From positions 1,240,001 to 1,304,000 of the forward strand of contig CAVSLA010000004.1 of the NCBI GenBank assembly GCA_963728825.1: a stretch of 64,000 bases of DNA, in the 5' to 3' direction. The notes under the pieces are model-generated. The model was given only the letters and a program-made list of their open reading frames with translations. It had not been told where the DNA came from and made no database searches. Positions within the stretch are counted from its first letter, which is position 1. Every line of letters starts with the position of its first letter. Source of the stretch: CAVREM01 sp963728825. GTDB lineage: Bacteria > Acidobacteriota > Vicinamibacteria > Vicinamibacterales > CAVVIG01. Of the stretch, positions 51,972 through 61,038 are shown in pieces. A program made the translations under genes and the position numbers.

Positions 51972-54326
51972 ATGGTCAAGATTCTCGACCGGTATCTCGT
52001 GCGCGAGATCGCGGTTCCGTTCGTCATCTCGTTGGTCGTGCTGACCTTCGTTTTGATGATTCCGCCGATCGTGCTTCGCGCTCAGGAGCTGATCGCCACA
52101 GGCGTCGAAGTGCGGGTCGTCGCCCAGGCGGTGATGCTGCTCGCCCCGCAAGCGCTCTGCTACACGATTCCGATGTCGGTGCTGTTCGGCATCCTGGTCG
52201 GCTTCGGCCGTCTGTCGGGCGATCGCGAGTTCGTGACCATGCAGGCGTGCGGCGTCAGCCTGATGCGGCTGCTCCGTCCGGTGGCGTTCGTCGCGCTGCT
52301 CGGCACGGCCGCGACTGCCTACGCGATCATCGTGGCCCTGCCCGGCTCCAACCAGGCGTTCCGCACCATCGTGGCGAACATGATGGAAGAGCGCATCGAT
52401 TCGACGCTGACGCCTCGCGTCTTCTTCGACGACTTCCCGCATCGCGTGATCTACGTTCGGGACCTGCCCCCCGGCGGCGGCTGGCGCGATGTCTTCCTGG
52501 GCGATCAAAGCGAAGCGGGCTTCACGACCATCTACCTGGCTCGTGAGGGCCGAATCCGGCTCGACCGCGAGAAGCAGCTGGTGCAGCTGGAGCTCATCGA
52601 CGGTACCAGCCACCGCACGTCGATCGTCAACCAGGACACCTACGAGCCGACGGAGTTCGAACGGCTCTCGATCAATTTCGATCCAAGTACGGTGTTCCAA
52701 CCCGACCCGGCGCCTGGCACCGCCGAGATGACGATCGCCCAGCTCCGTCGGAACATCGCCGAAGAAACCGCTCGCGGCGGGCAGGCATTCAGCCAGCGGT
52801 TCATGATCCATTACAAGTTCGCGCTGCCGCTCTCCTGCCCGATCCTGGCGCTGGTCGGGCTTGCGCTCGGCGCGAGCAATCACCGCGGCGGGCGACTGGC
52901 CTCTTTCGTCTTTGGATTCGGTGTCATCCTGGTCAACTACGTGCTCCTGTACCTCCCGCGCGCGATCGCGCTCGGCGGCCGGCTGTCGCCGGAGGTGGCG
53001 GCCTGGATCCCGAACATCGTCATGAGCATTGCCGCGGTCGGCTTGATGGCGTGGCGGATCCGGGCCGGCGATCAGCCGATTCGCCTGACGATTCCCACGT
53101 TCTGGCGCGGCTGGCGGCGGTCGAAGGCAGCGGTGCCCGGCCTGGCGGCCGAGCCGGCGCGGCCACGAACCCTGATCGCGTTCCGCATCCCGCGACTCGA
53201 TCTGCCGGCGCCCCGCCTGATCGATACCTATATCTCGCGCGAGTACCTGCGCGTGCTCGTGCTCGGCGTGCTGGGACTGCTCAGCATCTTCTACATCTCG
53301 ACGTTCATCGACATGATGGACAAGCTGTTCCGCGGCGAGACGACGATGTTGACGGTCCTGCGGTTTTTCGTGTTTCAGACGCCGCGGTTCGTCTACTTCG
53401 TCATCCCGATGTCGGTGCTCGTGTCGGCGCTGGTGACCGTCGGCGTCATGACCAAGAACAGCGAATTGCTCGTGCTTCGCGCCTGCGGCATCAGCCTGTA
53501 TCGGGCGATGGCGCCGCTGGTGCTGTTCGGACTCCTGGCCAGCCTTTCGTTGTTCATGCTGCAGGAGCGGGTCCTGGCCTCGACCAACCGTGAGGCAGAC
53601 CGTCTCGAAGCTCGGATTCGAGGGTGGAGCGAGCAGTCGACGCCGTTGACGCAGCACTGGCGGGTCGGCACCGCCGGACAGATTTACCAGTTCGACATCT
53701 TCGATCCGGACGCCGCGCGCTTCAGACGCCTTCACATCTACGACATCGATCAGAGCGCCTGGCGGCTTCGCTCGATCACCTATGTCAATGAAGCGGCGCT
53801 CCAGGAGGAGCGCCTGCCGGACGGGCGGCGAGTCGCCGTGTGGAAAGGCCGGAACGGCTGGCGCCGCGACCTGCCGTCGGGGCGTCAGAATGAAGAGGTC
53901 CACGTGCCGTACGACGTCATTGCCGAGCGGACACTGTCGCTCGAGCCGCCCGGCTATTTCGAGTCCAGCGTGCCTCTGGCCGACCAGATGACTTTCGGGG
54001 AGCTTCGCAACTACATCGCCCAGCTCAGAGCGAGCGGCGCGAATACGCGACCGTATCTGGTCGAGCTGCAGCGGAAGATTGCGTTCCCGCTGGTGACGGT
54101 CGTCATGACGCTCATCGCCGTGCCCTTCGCCATCACCACCGGCCGGCGGGGCGCGCTGTACGGCGTCGGCATCGGCATCGTGCTGGCGATCGTCTACTTC
54201 ATCATGATGACGCTGTTCGTCGCGCTCGGTGAGGGAGGCCTGCTCACGCCGTTCCTTGCGGCGTGGGCGCCGAATCTGCTGTTCAGCGCCCTCGCCGCCT
54301 ACATGATCCTGACGGTCCGGACGTAG
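51972..54326 (+). CDS. Fused LptF-LptG lipopolysaccharide export permease
   Basis: A 784-residue protein containing two complete YjgP/YjgQ permease units. Unit one spans about residues 1-360 (ILDRYLVREIAVPF, then helices, a periplasmic beta-jellyroll, and further helices). After a linker of about 55 residues, unit two spans about 415-784 (LIDTYISREYLRVL to AAYMILTVRT). LptF and LptG are normally separate genes whose products pair with LptB dimers; here one polypeptide supplies both. LptB is encoded at 30204. The paired internal homology, with both halves starting DxYxxRE, is direct evidence for the fusion. Confidence 0.9.
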   Translation: MVKILDRYLVREIAVPFVISLVVLTFVLMIPPIVLRAQELIATGVEVRVVAQAVMLLAPQALCYTIPMSVLFGILVGFGRLSGDREFVTMQACGVSLMRLLRPVAFVALLGTAATAYAIIVALPGSNQAFRTIVANMMEERIDSTLTPRVFFDDFPHRVIYVRDLPPGGGWRDVFLGDQSEAGFTTIYLAREGRIRLDREKQLVQLELIDGTSHRTSIVNQDTYEPTEFERLSINFDPSTVFQPDPAPGTAEMTIAQLRRNIAEETARGGQAFSQRFMIHYKFALPLSCPILALVGLALGASNHRGGRLASFVFGFGVILVNYVLLYLPRAIALGGRLSPEVAAWIPNIVMSIAAVGLMAWRIRAGDQPIRLTIPTFWRGWRRSKAAVPGLAAEPARPRTLIAFRIPRLDLPAPRLIDTYISREYLRVLVLGVLGLLSIFYISTFIDMMDKLFRGETTMLTVLRFFVFQTPRFVYFVIPMSVLVSALVTVGVMTKNSELLVLRACGISLYRAMAPLVLFGLLASLSLFMLQERVLASTNREADRLEARIRGWSEQSTPLTQHWRVGTAGQIYQFDIFDPDAARFRRLHIYDIDQSAWRLRSITYVNEAALQEERLPDGRRVAVWKGRNGWRRDLPSGRQNEEVHVPYDVIAERTLSLEPPGYFESSVPLADQMTFGELRNYIAQLRASGANTRPYLVELQRKIAFPLVTVVMTLIAVPFAITTGRRGALYGVGIGIVLAIVYFIMMTLFVALGEGGLLTPFLAAWAPNLLFSALAAYMILTVRT

Positions 54327-54329
54327 TTT

Positions 54330-56054
54330 CTAGTTTTCCAGCCGAACATCGCGCAGCCAGATGCGCCCCGAGGTGCCGGGCCGCGTGTTGGTGGTATCCA
54401 CGACGAACACCAGGCTGTCGACGGACGCCAGCGGCGGCCGGTAGGTCCTCGTCGCCGCGATCGGCGATACGTCGTCAAGGAACACGGTGATTTCGCGTTC
54501 GGTCGGGTCGAGGTAGACCGACCGCTGCCAGCGCTCCTGCTCCGCCGGCGCAACCGGCTGCCCGCAGCTGTACCGACAGCCGCATCGGCTTGTCGGATCT
54601 CGCGTGGAATGTCAGACGGTCGTGCGGTGCCAGGCCCTTGCCGATGGCCACTCCAACGGCAGCGAACTGCCGCATCGTGTCGCCAGTCGCCAGACCGAAG
54701 CGCAGCGCGAGCTCGGGTCCGCTGGTGCCGCGAACGACGTCGAGCGCGGCCAGCGAGGTCGGGTCGGTCTCGGTCTTCCACGCCGAGGCATCGCGGCCGT
54801 CGAACAGCGGCGTCGTGCCGGTAGCCGGCGACCTGATTGGCGGCACGAATTCCGGCTTGGCCCCGCGAACGTAAATCGGGTTGCTCAGAAGCCACAGTGG
54901 CGATCGGTCGCGGTCCGTGGCGCGAATCTCCACGCGGTAAACGGCTGGCGCTTCAGGCGCCTCCACGGTGAAGTCCCGCTCGTGATGATCGCCGGACAGG
55001 ACCTGCTGACCCTGCCAGACGGTGGTCGTAAAGGCTGCCGGCGCATTGCTGCGCACTCGCAACGTGACGGGTCCACCTGCTGGCAGCTCGTCGCCAGCCT
55101 GCGCACTTCCACGATGGTTCGTCGCCGAGAATTCAAACAGCGCCGGATTCCCCACCGAGTTGAGCGCCGTGTATACGTGGCCCGTGCGAATCGCGCCAAT
55201 CACCGCCCGGGCGTCGTCGACGGCATTGCCTGACAACGGACGTTCGGGTCGGATATGAAGGGAGAGGCTGCGGAACGCCACCTCGTATCCGGGCAGCGGT
55301 AGGGACAAGCGGTTATCGCCAGGGTCGCCATCCCTGAATGCGAGCTTGGCGTGGGCATCGGCACCTGCCAGGGCGACGATGCGTCGGCGGCGAGCTGAGC
55401 GATTCCCAACGCGCCGGCGCGACGGTCGACTCCCCCAACAGATTTCCGATGGTCTCCGCCGGTCGGACCAGATAGGTTCCAAGCGCGCTGGCCAGCGCAA
55501 GCTTCGATCGCCACCCTGACTCCTGGGCGCGCACTCGCCATCCCGAGTCGAGGTTGACGAGCTCGATGGCGTCGAACGGCTCGTTCCACTCACGCCATCG
55601 CAGGTCCTCCTTGGGCGAGTCAGGGTGCGCGACGATGCCAAAGCCACCCAGTCGTCGGACGTCTTCCATGACGTCCCGCGCTTCGCCGCCAAGCGGATAA
55701 GGCGCCGGCGGCAATTCCACCGCTGCGTAGTGCCCGCCTTGCGTACTGATTTCGACGCCGTCGATGCAGAGGACCCCATCGTGATACGCCGGCGGCTGCG
55801 GGCTTCGCCGTGCCGTCGCCGTGATCGGTGAAGATGACGAACTTCAGCCCGGCGCGCGCCGCGGCCGCGGCAATCTCCTCCGGCGAGCTCCGGCCGTCGG
55901 ATCGGTTGCTGTGGACGTGGAAGACGCCGGGAACGACGCTGAACTGCGGGAAGCCTTCCTGCGAGAGCGTGAGAGCTGCGGGCGGGAGGGCCAGCGCGAT
56001 CGAGACGGCGGCGGCGGCCAGAACGGCCGCCGCTGCGAGAATCGCGCGCTTCAC
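54330..56054 (-). CDS. Secreted PHP-domain metal-dependent hydrolase-like protein (three frameshifts)
   Basis: The start is a GTG at 56054, 11 nt after the metK stop, with a signal peptide. PHP motifs are spread over three frames: HVHSNRSDG and FTDHGDG; VAHPDSP; and AGADAHAKL. These are metal ligands of polymerase/histidinol-phosphatase-type phosphoesterases. A beta-rich C-terminal domain of about 250 residues ends with IWLRDVRLEN. Extra bases near 55796, 55400 and 54568 explain the splits; removing them gives about 573 residues. The substrate is unknown. It is probably co-transcribed with metK. Confidence 0.75.
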
Positions 56055-56065
56055 GGGGTACTGCG

Positions 56066-57217
56066 CTAGAGTCCCGCCTCGCCGCGGAGCGCGGAAGCCT
56101 TGTCGGTCCGCTCCCATGTGAACTCGGGTTCCGTGCGGCCGAAGTGGCCGAACGCTGCTGTCTTCTTGTAAATCGGCCGCCGCAGATCGAGCTCTTCCAT
56201 GATGCCGCGCGGCGTCAGCTTGAAGTGGCCGCGAACGAGCTCGGTGATCCGGGCTTCGGGAATGCGGCCGGTCCCTTCGGTGTGAACCATCACCGATACG
56301 GGATCGGCGACCCCGATGGCATACGCCAGCTGTACCAACGCGCGCTCGGCGATTCCTGCCGCGACCACGTTCTTCGCGATGTAGCGCGCCATATAGCAGG
56401 CCGACCGATCGACCTTCGTCGGATCCTTGCCGGAGAAGGCGCCGCCGCCATGCGGCGCGGCTCCGCCGTAGGTGTCGACGATGATCTTCCGGCCGGTGAC
56501 GCCGGCGTCACCGTGCGGCCCACCGACCACGAACCGCCCGGTGGGGTTCACGTAAATCTTGGTGTTCTTGTCGATGAGCTCCGCCGGAATCACGCGGTTG
56601 ATGATTTTCCCGGTGATGTCGTCCTTCATCGTCGCGTTGGTGACCTCAGGACTGTGCTGGCTGGAGACGACCACGGCGTCGACGCGAAGCGGCTTGGAGC
56701 CGTCGTACTCGATGGTCACCTGCGACTTGCCGTCCGGTCGGAGGTAGTCGAGCAGGCCGTCGCGGCGCGCACAGGAAAGACCCTTGGTGAGCCTGTGCGC
56801 CAGCATGATCGGCAGCGGCATCAACTCGTCGGTCTCGGTGCAGGCGTAGCCGAACATCAAACCTTGATCGCCGGCGCCGCCGGTGTCGACGCCCATCGCG
56901 ATGTCCGGAGACTGGCTGTGAATGGACGAGATGACCGCACAGGTTTCGGCGTCGAAGCCGTATTTGCCGCGGGTATATCCGACGTCGGCGATCGTGGCGC
57001 GCACAATGTCCTGATAATCGATTCTGGCGTTGGTGGTGATCTCGCCGGCGACGAAGGCGATGCCGGTGGTGACCAGGGTCTCGCAGGCCACGCGGCTCAT
57101 TTTGTCCTGCGCGAGGATCGCGTCGAGGATCGAATCAGAAATCTGATCCGCAATCTTGTCGGGGTGCCCTTCGGTGACCGATTCCGAGGTGAACAGATGC
57201 CGTCCGCTACGGCTCAT
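56066..57217 (-). CDS. metK: S-adenosylmethionine synthase
   Basis: A 383-residue MetK, which makes S-adenosylmethionine from methionine and ATP. The signatures are [15 protein letters not shown] at the start, [12 protein letters not shown], and [17 protein letters not shown], which carries the phosphate-binding P-loop-like segment. Length and order match the bacterial tetrameric enzyme. It follows xerD on the minus strand with a 102-bp gap that can fold. The Shine-Dalgarno sequence AAGGAG lies 8 nt upstream of the ATG. Confidence 0.97.
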   Translation of the reverse strand: MSRSGRHLFTSESVTEGHPDKIADQISDSILDAILAQDKMSRVACETLVTTGIAFVAGEITTNARIDYQDIVRATIADVGYTRGKYGFDAETCAVISSIHSQSPDIAMGVDTGGAGDQGLMFGYACTETDELMPLPIMLAHRLTKGLSCARRDGLLDYLRPDGKSQVTIEYDGSKPLRVDAVVVSSQHSPEVTNATMKDDITGKIINRVIPAELIDKNTKIYVNPTGRFVVGGPHGDAGVTGRKIIVDTYGGAAPHGGGAFSGKDPTKVDRSACYMARYIAKNVVAAGIAERALVQLAYAIGVADPVSVMVHTEGTGRIPEARITELVRGHFKLTPRGIMEELDLRRPIYKKTAAFGHFGRTEPEFTWERTDKASALRGEAGL

Positions 57218-57319
57218 TACGGCTACTCCTTGCTGAAAATGCTCGATGCGGTCGGAGCGCGCTCCATTGAGAACCCGGTCCGCGCATCAAGATGAGAACA
57301 AACGGCTTAGTCTAACAGA
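57218..57319 (-). promoter_or_regulatory. Structured leader upstream of metK
   Basis: On the minus strand GATGCG and CGCATC can pair around an inner perfect 12-bp palindrome GGAGCGCGCTCC, upstream of the AAGGAG ribosome-binding site. A SAM-sensing element is plausible before metK, but none of the known SAM riboswitch consensus cores was recognised. Confidence 0.25.
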
Positions 57320-58206
57320 TCAAGGCCGGGGGTGGAACCGCTCGTAGACGTTCCGCAACCGGGCTTCCAGGACGTGCGTGTAGATTTGTGTCGTCGACAG
57401 ATCAGCGTGGCCGAGCATCATCTGAATGGCTCGCAAATCGGCGCCGCGTTCGAGGAGATGGGTGGCGAACGAGTGACGCAGCACGTGCGGGCTGACCGAG
57501 GCGAGTCCGGCGCGCCGCGCGTAGCCTCTTCAGGATCTTCCAGAAGCCGACGCGGCTCAGCGGGCCGCCGCGAGCGTTCAGGAAGAGGCGCGGCGAGAGA
57601 CGCGCGCCAGTGCTGTCGCGCGGCGAGTTCGCGCCGCACGTCGCGCTCGTAACGGTGGACCCAGGCGGTCGCCTGACCGCCGATCGGCACCAGCCGCTCT
57701 TTGTTCCCCTTGCCGATGCAGGTGAGGAACTCGGCATCGAGATGCAGGTCGGCGGCGCGGATGGCGACGAGCTCTGAGACGCGCATGCCGGTTGCATACA
57801 GCACTTCGATCATCGCGCGATCGCGGATGCCCAGCGGCGTCGAGGTGTCAGGTTGCTCGATCAGCTCGTCGACCTCATCGGTCGAGAGGAACTTCGGCAG
57901 CGCCGGCCAGGCGCGCGGCGGCATGACATCGTCGGCGGGACTTCTGGCCAGGCGGCGTTCGAGGACAAGGAAGCGATAAAAACCGCGAACCGCCGCGACC
58001 ATGCGGGCGACCGAGCGCGGGGACAGACCGCGCGCGCGCTGGCGCCCGACGAACGTCTCGAGCTGGCGCCGATCGAGCGACTCGATTGGCGGGTCGGCGG
58101 CCGCGGCGAACCCGCTGAGCGATCGCAGGTCGCGCGCATAGCTCTCGAGCGTGTGATCGGACAGCCGCCGCTCGACGCGCAGATGATCGAGGTAGGCGTC
58201 GATCAC
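57320..58206 (-). CDS. xerD: Tyrosine site-specific recombinase XerD/XerC (two frameshifts)
   Basis: A Xer recombinase of about 294 residues. The N-terminal SAM-like domain has [19 protein letters not shown]. The catalytic arginine is in ATGMRVSEL, then [25 protein letters not shown] with the nucleophile tyrosine. Two extra bases (near 57596 and 57521) break the frame; removing them restores [22 protein letters not shown] and [13 protein letters not shown]. The start is the GTG at 58206. A dif-like site lies 7.8 kb away, so this is a likely chromosome-dimer-resolution enzyme; XerC versus XerD cannot be settled here. Confidence 0.85.
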
Positions 58207-58214
58207 GGCGGATA

Positions 58215-58223
58215 TGCTACCAT
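58215..58223 (+). promoter_or_regulatory. Candidate extended -10 (TGCTACCAT) for murQ
   Basis: An extended -10 of form TGnTACCAT lies 28 nt upstream of the murQ ATG, in the 45-bp gap divergent from xerD. It shares the TGCTA core with other candidate promoters in the window. Confidence 0.35.
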
Positions 58224-58251
58224 TCGCGGTTCGTTCGAGGTTCTTCTGAGC

Positions 58252-59203
58252 ATGCCTGTTCGTTCCAAATGGCAATCCCTTCCGACCGAGGCAATCAATC
58301 CGGCTACACTCGCCATCGACAAGCTCCCGGCCGCCGACATCGTCGAAGGCATGCTGAACGAGGATCGCAAGATGCTGGCGGCGGTGCAGCGGGAGAAGGA
58401 TCGCATCGCGGTCGGCGTCGACATCATCACGCAGGCGCTGCGTCGCGGCGGGCGGATCATCTTCGTCGGTGCCGGCACCAGCGGCCGGCTCGGGGTGCTC
58501 GAGTCGGCGGAAATGCCGCCGACCTTCGGCACCCCCGACACGCTCGTGCAGGCGATCATGGCGGGCGGCAAGAATGCGTTGGTGAAGTCGCGGGAAGGCG
58601 TCGAGGACAACTACGAGGAAGGCGCGCGCTCGATCAACCGACTCAGACCGACCAAGAGTGACGTGGTGGTCGGCGTGTCGGCGAGCGGGATGACGCAGTT
58701 CGTGCGCGGCGCGCTGACCCGGGCGCGGCGGGCGGGCTCCAAGATCATCTTCGTCACCTGTGATCCGCGCACCGAGCTGCAGATGTTCGTCGATCTGACG
58801 ATCGCGCCGGCAGTCGGCCCGGAAGTGATCGCCGGCTCGACGCGGTTCAAGGCCGGCACCGCGACCAAGATCGTGCTCAACATGCTGACGACCGCCTCGA
58901 TGATCCGGATCGGCAAGACCTACGGCAACCTGATGGTCGACGTGCAGATGGGCTCGGAGAAGCTGCGCGATCGGGCGCGACCGGATTATCACAATCGTCA
59001 CCGGCCTCGGCTACGACGAAGCCGACGAGCTCCTGCGACGCGCCCACTGGAACGTCAAGGCGGCGATCGTCATGCAGAAGACCGGGCTGCCCTATACGCG
59101 CGCGCTCGCCAAACTGCGCAAGGCGCACGATTTCGTTCGTGATGCCATCGGCGAGGACGTCGAAGGGCGGCTGAAGGAGGTCCTCGAGAACGGAAACGGA
59201 TAG
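58252..59203 (+). CDS. murQ: N-acetylmuramic acid 6-phosphate etherase MurQ (one frameshift)
   Basis: A SIS-domain etherase that splits D-lactate from N-acetylmuramic acid 6-phosphate, giving N-acetylglucosamine 6-phosphate in peptidoglycan recycling. Markers are TEAINPATLAIDKL, the sugar-phosphate pocket FVGAGTSGRLGVLESAE, PPTFGT and GPEVIAGSTRFKAGTATK. One extra base near 58979 (GCGCGA[C]CGGATT) breaks the frame; removing it joins LRDRAR to RIITIVTGLGYDEAD. The corrected product is about 316 residues. It converges with a nagB-like gene, its metabolic neighbour. Confidence 0.9.
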
Positions 59204-59963
59204 GACCCACCTTCCGGGCCGTGCACCGCTTCGGGATGTGCAGCGCTGCCGCTCGATCCAGCCATACTTCCGCCTTTGCGTGCAGCTGCAGAAAGGACGC
59301 CGGCAGACGCGGCGTCACCGGTCCGGCGATCATCCGCTCGACATACCGCGCTTTTGTCGCCCCGGTCGCAAGGAGCACGATTCGCCGCGCCTGCAGAATC
59401 GTCGCGATGCCCATCGACAGCGCCTCGCGAGGGACATTCGGCCATGCCGGAAATTGAACAGCGCCGCATTGGCGCGCCGCGTCGTCTGCGTCAGCCGCGT
59501 CCGGTGGGTCAGCGCGATCAGCGAAGCGGCCCAGGCTCGTTGAAGCCGATATGGCCGTTGGCACCCAGCCCGAGCACCATCATGTCGATGCCGCCGGCCC
59601 GCTGCGATGGCCCGTTCGTAGCGGCGGCACTCCGCTTGAGGATCTCCGCCATCCGTCGAGAAAGTGGATACGTCGGGCGCGATATTGACGTGGCCGAACA
59701 GGTGCCGCTGCATGAACGCGCGATAACTGCGGGCGTCGGACGGCGGCGATGCCGATGAACTCATCGAGGTTGAACGTCGTGACCCCTGAGAAGTCGATGC
59801 GGCCGCGCCGGTGAGCACCTGTGAGCTCGCGGTAGAAGAGGAACGGCGTCCTTCCCGTTGGCAGTCCGAGGACGAGGTGGGGGTTACGCTCCACCTCGCG
59901 TGCGACCGTAGACGAAAGCGTCCTGGCGGCATCGCGAGATGTTGAGAAAATCCGAATCTGCAA
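59204..59963 (-). CDS. nagB: Glucosamine-6-phosphate deaminase-like protein (multiple frameshifts)
   Basis: Segments in three frames read as one NagB-family protein: LVLGLPTGRTPFLFYRELTG and FNLDEFIGI, then SDARSYRAFMQRHLFGHVNI, then IDMMVLGLGANGHIGFNEPG, then NVPREALSMGIATIL and VLLATGATKARYVERMI. NagB isomerises and deaminates glucosamine 6-phosphate to fructose 6-phosphate. At least four single-base changes occur in 750 bp. The start is a TTG at 59963 with GGAGACAGG upstream. The 3' end is uncertain because no stop fits soon after LDRAAALH; the boundary given is approximate. Confidence 0.75.
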
Positions 59964-59975
59964 CGACCTGTCTCC

Positions 59976-60058
59976 GACACCGCTCTGACACCCCTCTGGC
60001 ACCGCTCTGGCACCCCTCGGACACCGCTCCGAGCTGGCTCCGACGCTGGTGTCAGAGC
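59976..60058. repeat. 11-bp tandem array between the nagK-like and nagB genes
   Basis: Five 11-bp units run from 59976 to 60030: GACACCGCTCT, GACACCCCTCT, GGCACCGCTCT, GGCACCCCTCG, GACACCGCTCC. An inverse copy GGTGTCAGAGC (60048-60058) pairs exactly with GCTCTGACACC (59982-59992). The array fills the gap between the two minus-strand genes and includes the upstream stop codon. Confidence 0.75.
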
Positions 60059-60993
60059 AGGTACTTGGGAAGGTCGGGCGCCGCCCCTCGCTTCTGCGAG
60101 TGCGAGCGCAACCGCCCCTGTCGCCGGCTCGACGTCGAGCGGTCTGACCTCGGCTCGGGGCGCGACCTCGACCAGGCGGGTCCGCAATTCTTCGACCAGA
60201 GACGGGACGACACGGAACATGCTCCCGGCCAGGACAAATGGAAACGCGCTCCCCCCGCATTTCCAGCCGCGCTGCGACCGAGGCCGCCGCCAGCGTCAGT
60301 TCTCTTCCGCGGCGCTTTCCAGGATCTGCATCGCGACCGCGTCGCCCCGCTCGCGCGCCCGTTGGACGGTAGGGCCCAGCGTCGCGACATTCGCCCTCGG
60401 GACCTCCCGGTTGTAAACAATCCGCACCAGGCCCGCCGCGTCGCGACACTCCGAAATGCGCCAGGACGTCTTCAGTGAGCGCGGTATCGCGGACCTCGAC
60501 CATCGACCTCACGCACCGCAGCGGCGAGCGCCAGCCGTCCGATCCAATAGCCGCTTCCCTCGTCGCCAATCATGTGACCCCAACCGCCAGCGCGTGCCGC
60601 CAGGCCGCGGGCGTTCCGGCCATAGGCAATCGAACCCGTCCCGGCGACGATCACGATTCCGGGCGACTCCCCCGCCGCCGCTACCAGAGCGATCAACGCG
60701 TCATTGACGACCAGGACCCGCGATCCGTGGCTGATCCGGCGCATGATTGCCGTGACCACCCTCGCGTCGTCCTCTCGGTCTACTCCCGCAATCCCCATGC
60801 AGACGACGTCCGGTCGTTCGTGATCCGTGAGCACCTCTTCCATGACGCGGTGGACGATCTTCTCGATCTCGAGCTCGCCTACTGCCTGAAGGTTCGCGCC
60901 GGGTCCACGACTCGAGCGCCGGACGACGCCGACCTCATCCGCCAGAAGACATACGGTCTTCGTTCCGCCGACGTCGATGCCAAGCACGTGCAT
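60052..60993 (-). CDS. N-acetylglucosamine kinase-like protein, BadF/BadG family (multiple frameshifts)
   Basis: The N-terminal 170 residues are intact: LGIDVGGTKTVCLLAD (phosphate-1 motif), GIAGVDRED, VVNDALIALVAA, IVIVAGTGSIAYG and GGWGHMIGDEGSGYWIG. These mark the ASKHA-fold N-acetylglucosamine kinase/BadF group. The C-terminal half is split by about four single-base changes (near 60483, 60457, 60305 and 60262) but remains readable (LTEDVLAHFGV, LVRIVYNREVPRANVATLGP, FVLAGSMFRVVPSLVEEL) to LPKYLL and a TGA at 60052. It fits with murQ and nagB in amino-sugar salvage. Confidence 0.78.
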
Positions 60994-61008
60994 CTCTGAG
61001 AAATCCTA

Positions 61009-61017
61009 TGCTATTCT
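61009..61017 (+). promoter_or_regulatory. Candidate extended -10 (TGCTATTCT) for the DigH-like gene
   Basis: An extended -10 of form TGnTATTCT lies 21 nt before the ATG at 61039, in the 45-bp gap divergent from the kinase gene. It matches the TGCTANNNT pattern seen at other starts. Confidence 0.4.
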
Positions 61018-61038
61018 CGAAAGTCACTCCTGAAGTTC

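Noticed and set aside
57218..57319. Known SAM riboswitch before metK
   Set aside because: Core sequences of the common SAM classes could not be recognised, so only a generic structured leader is listed.
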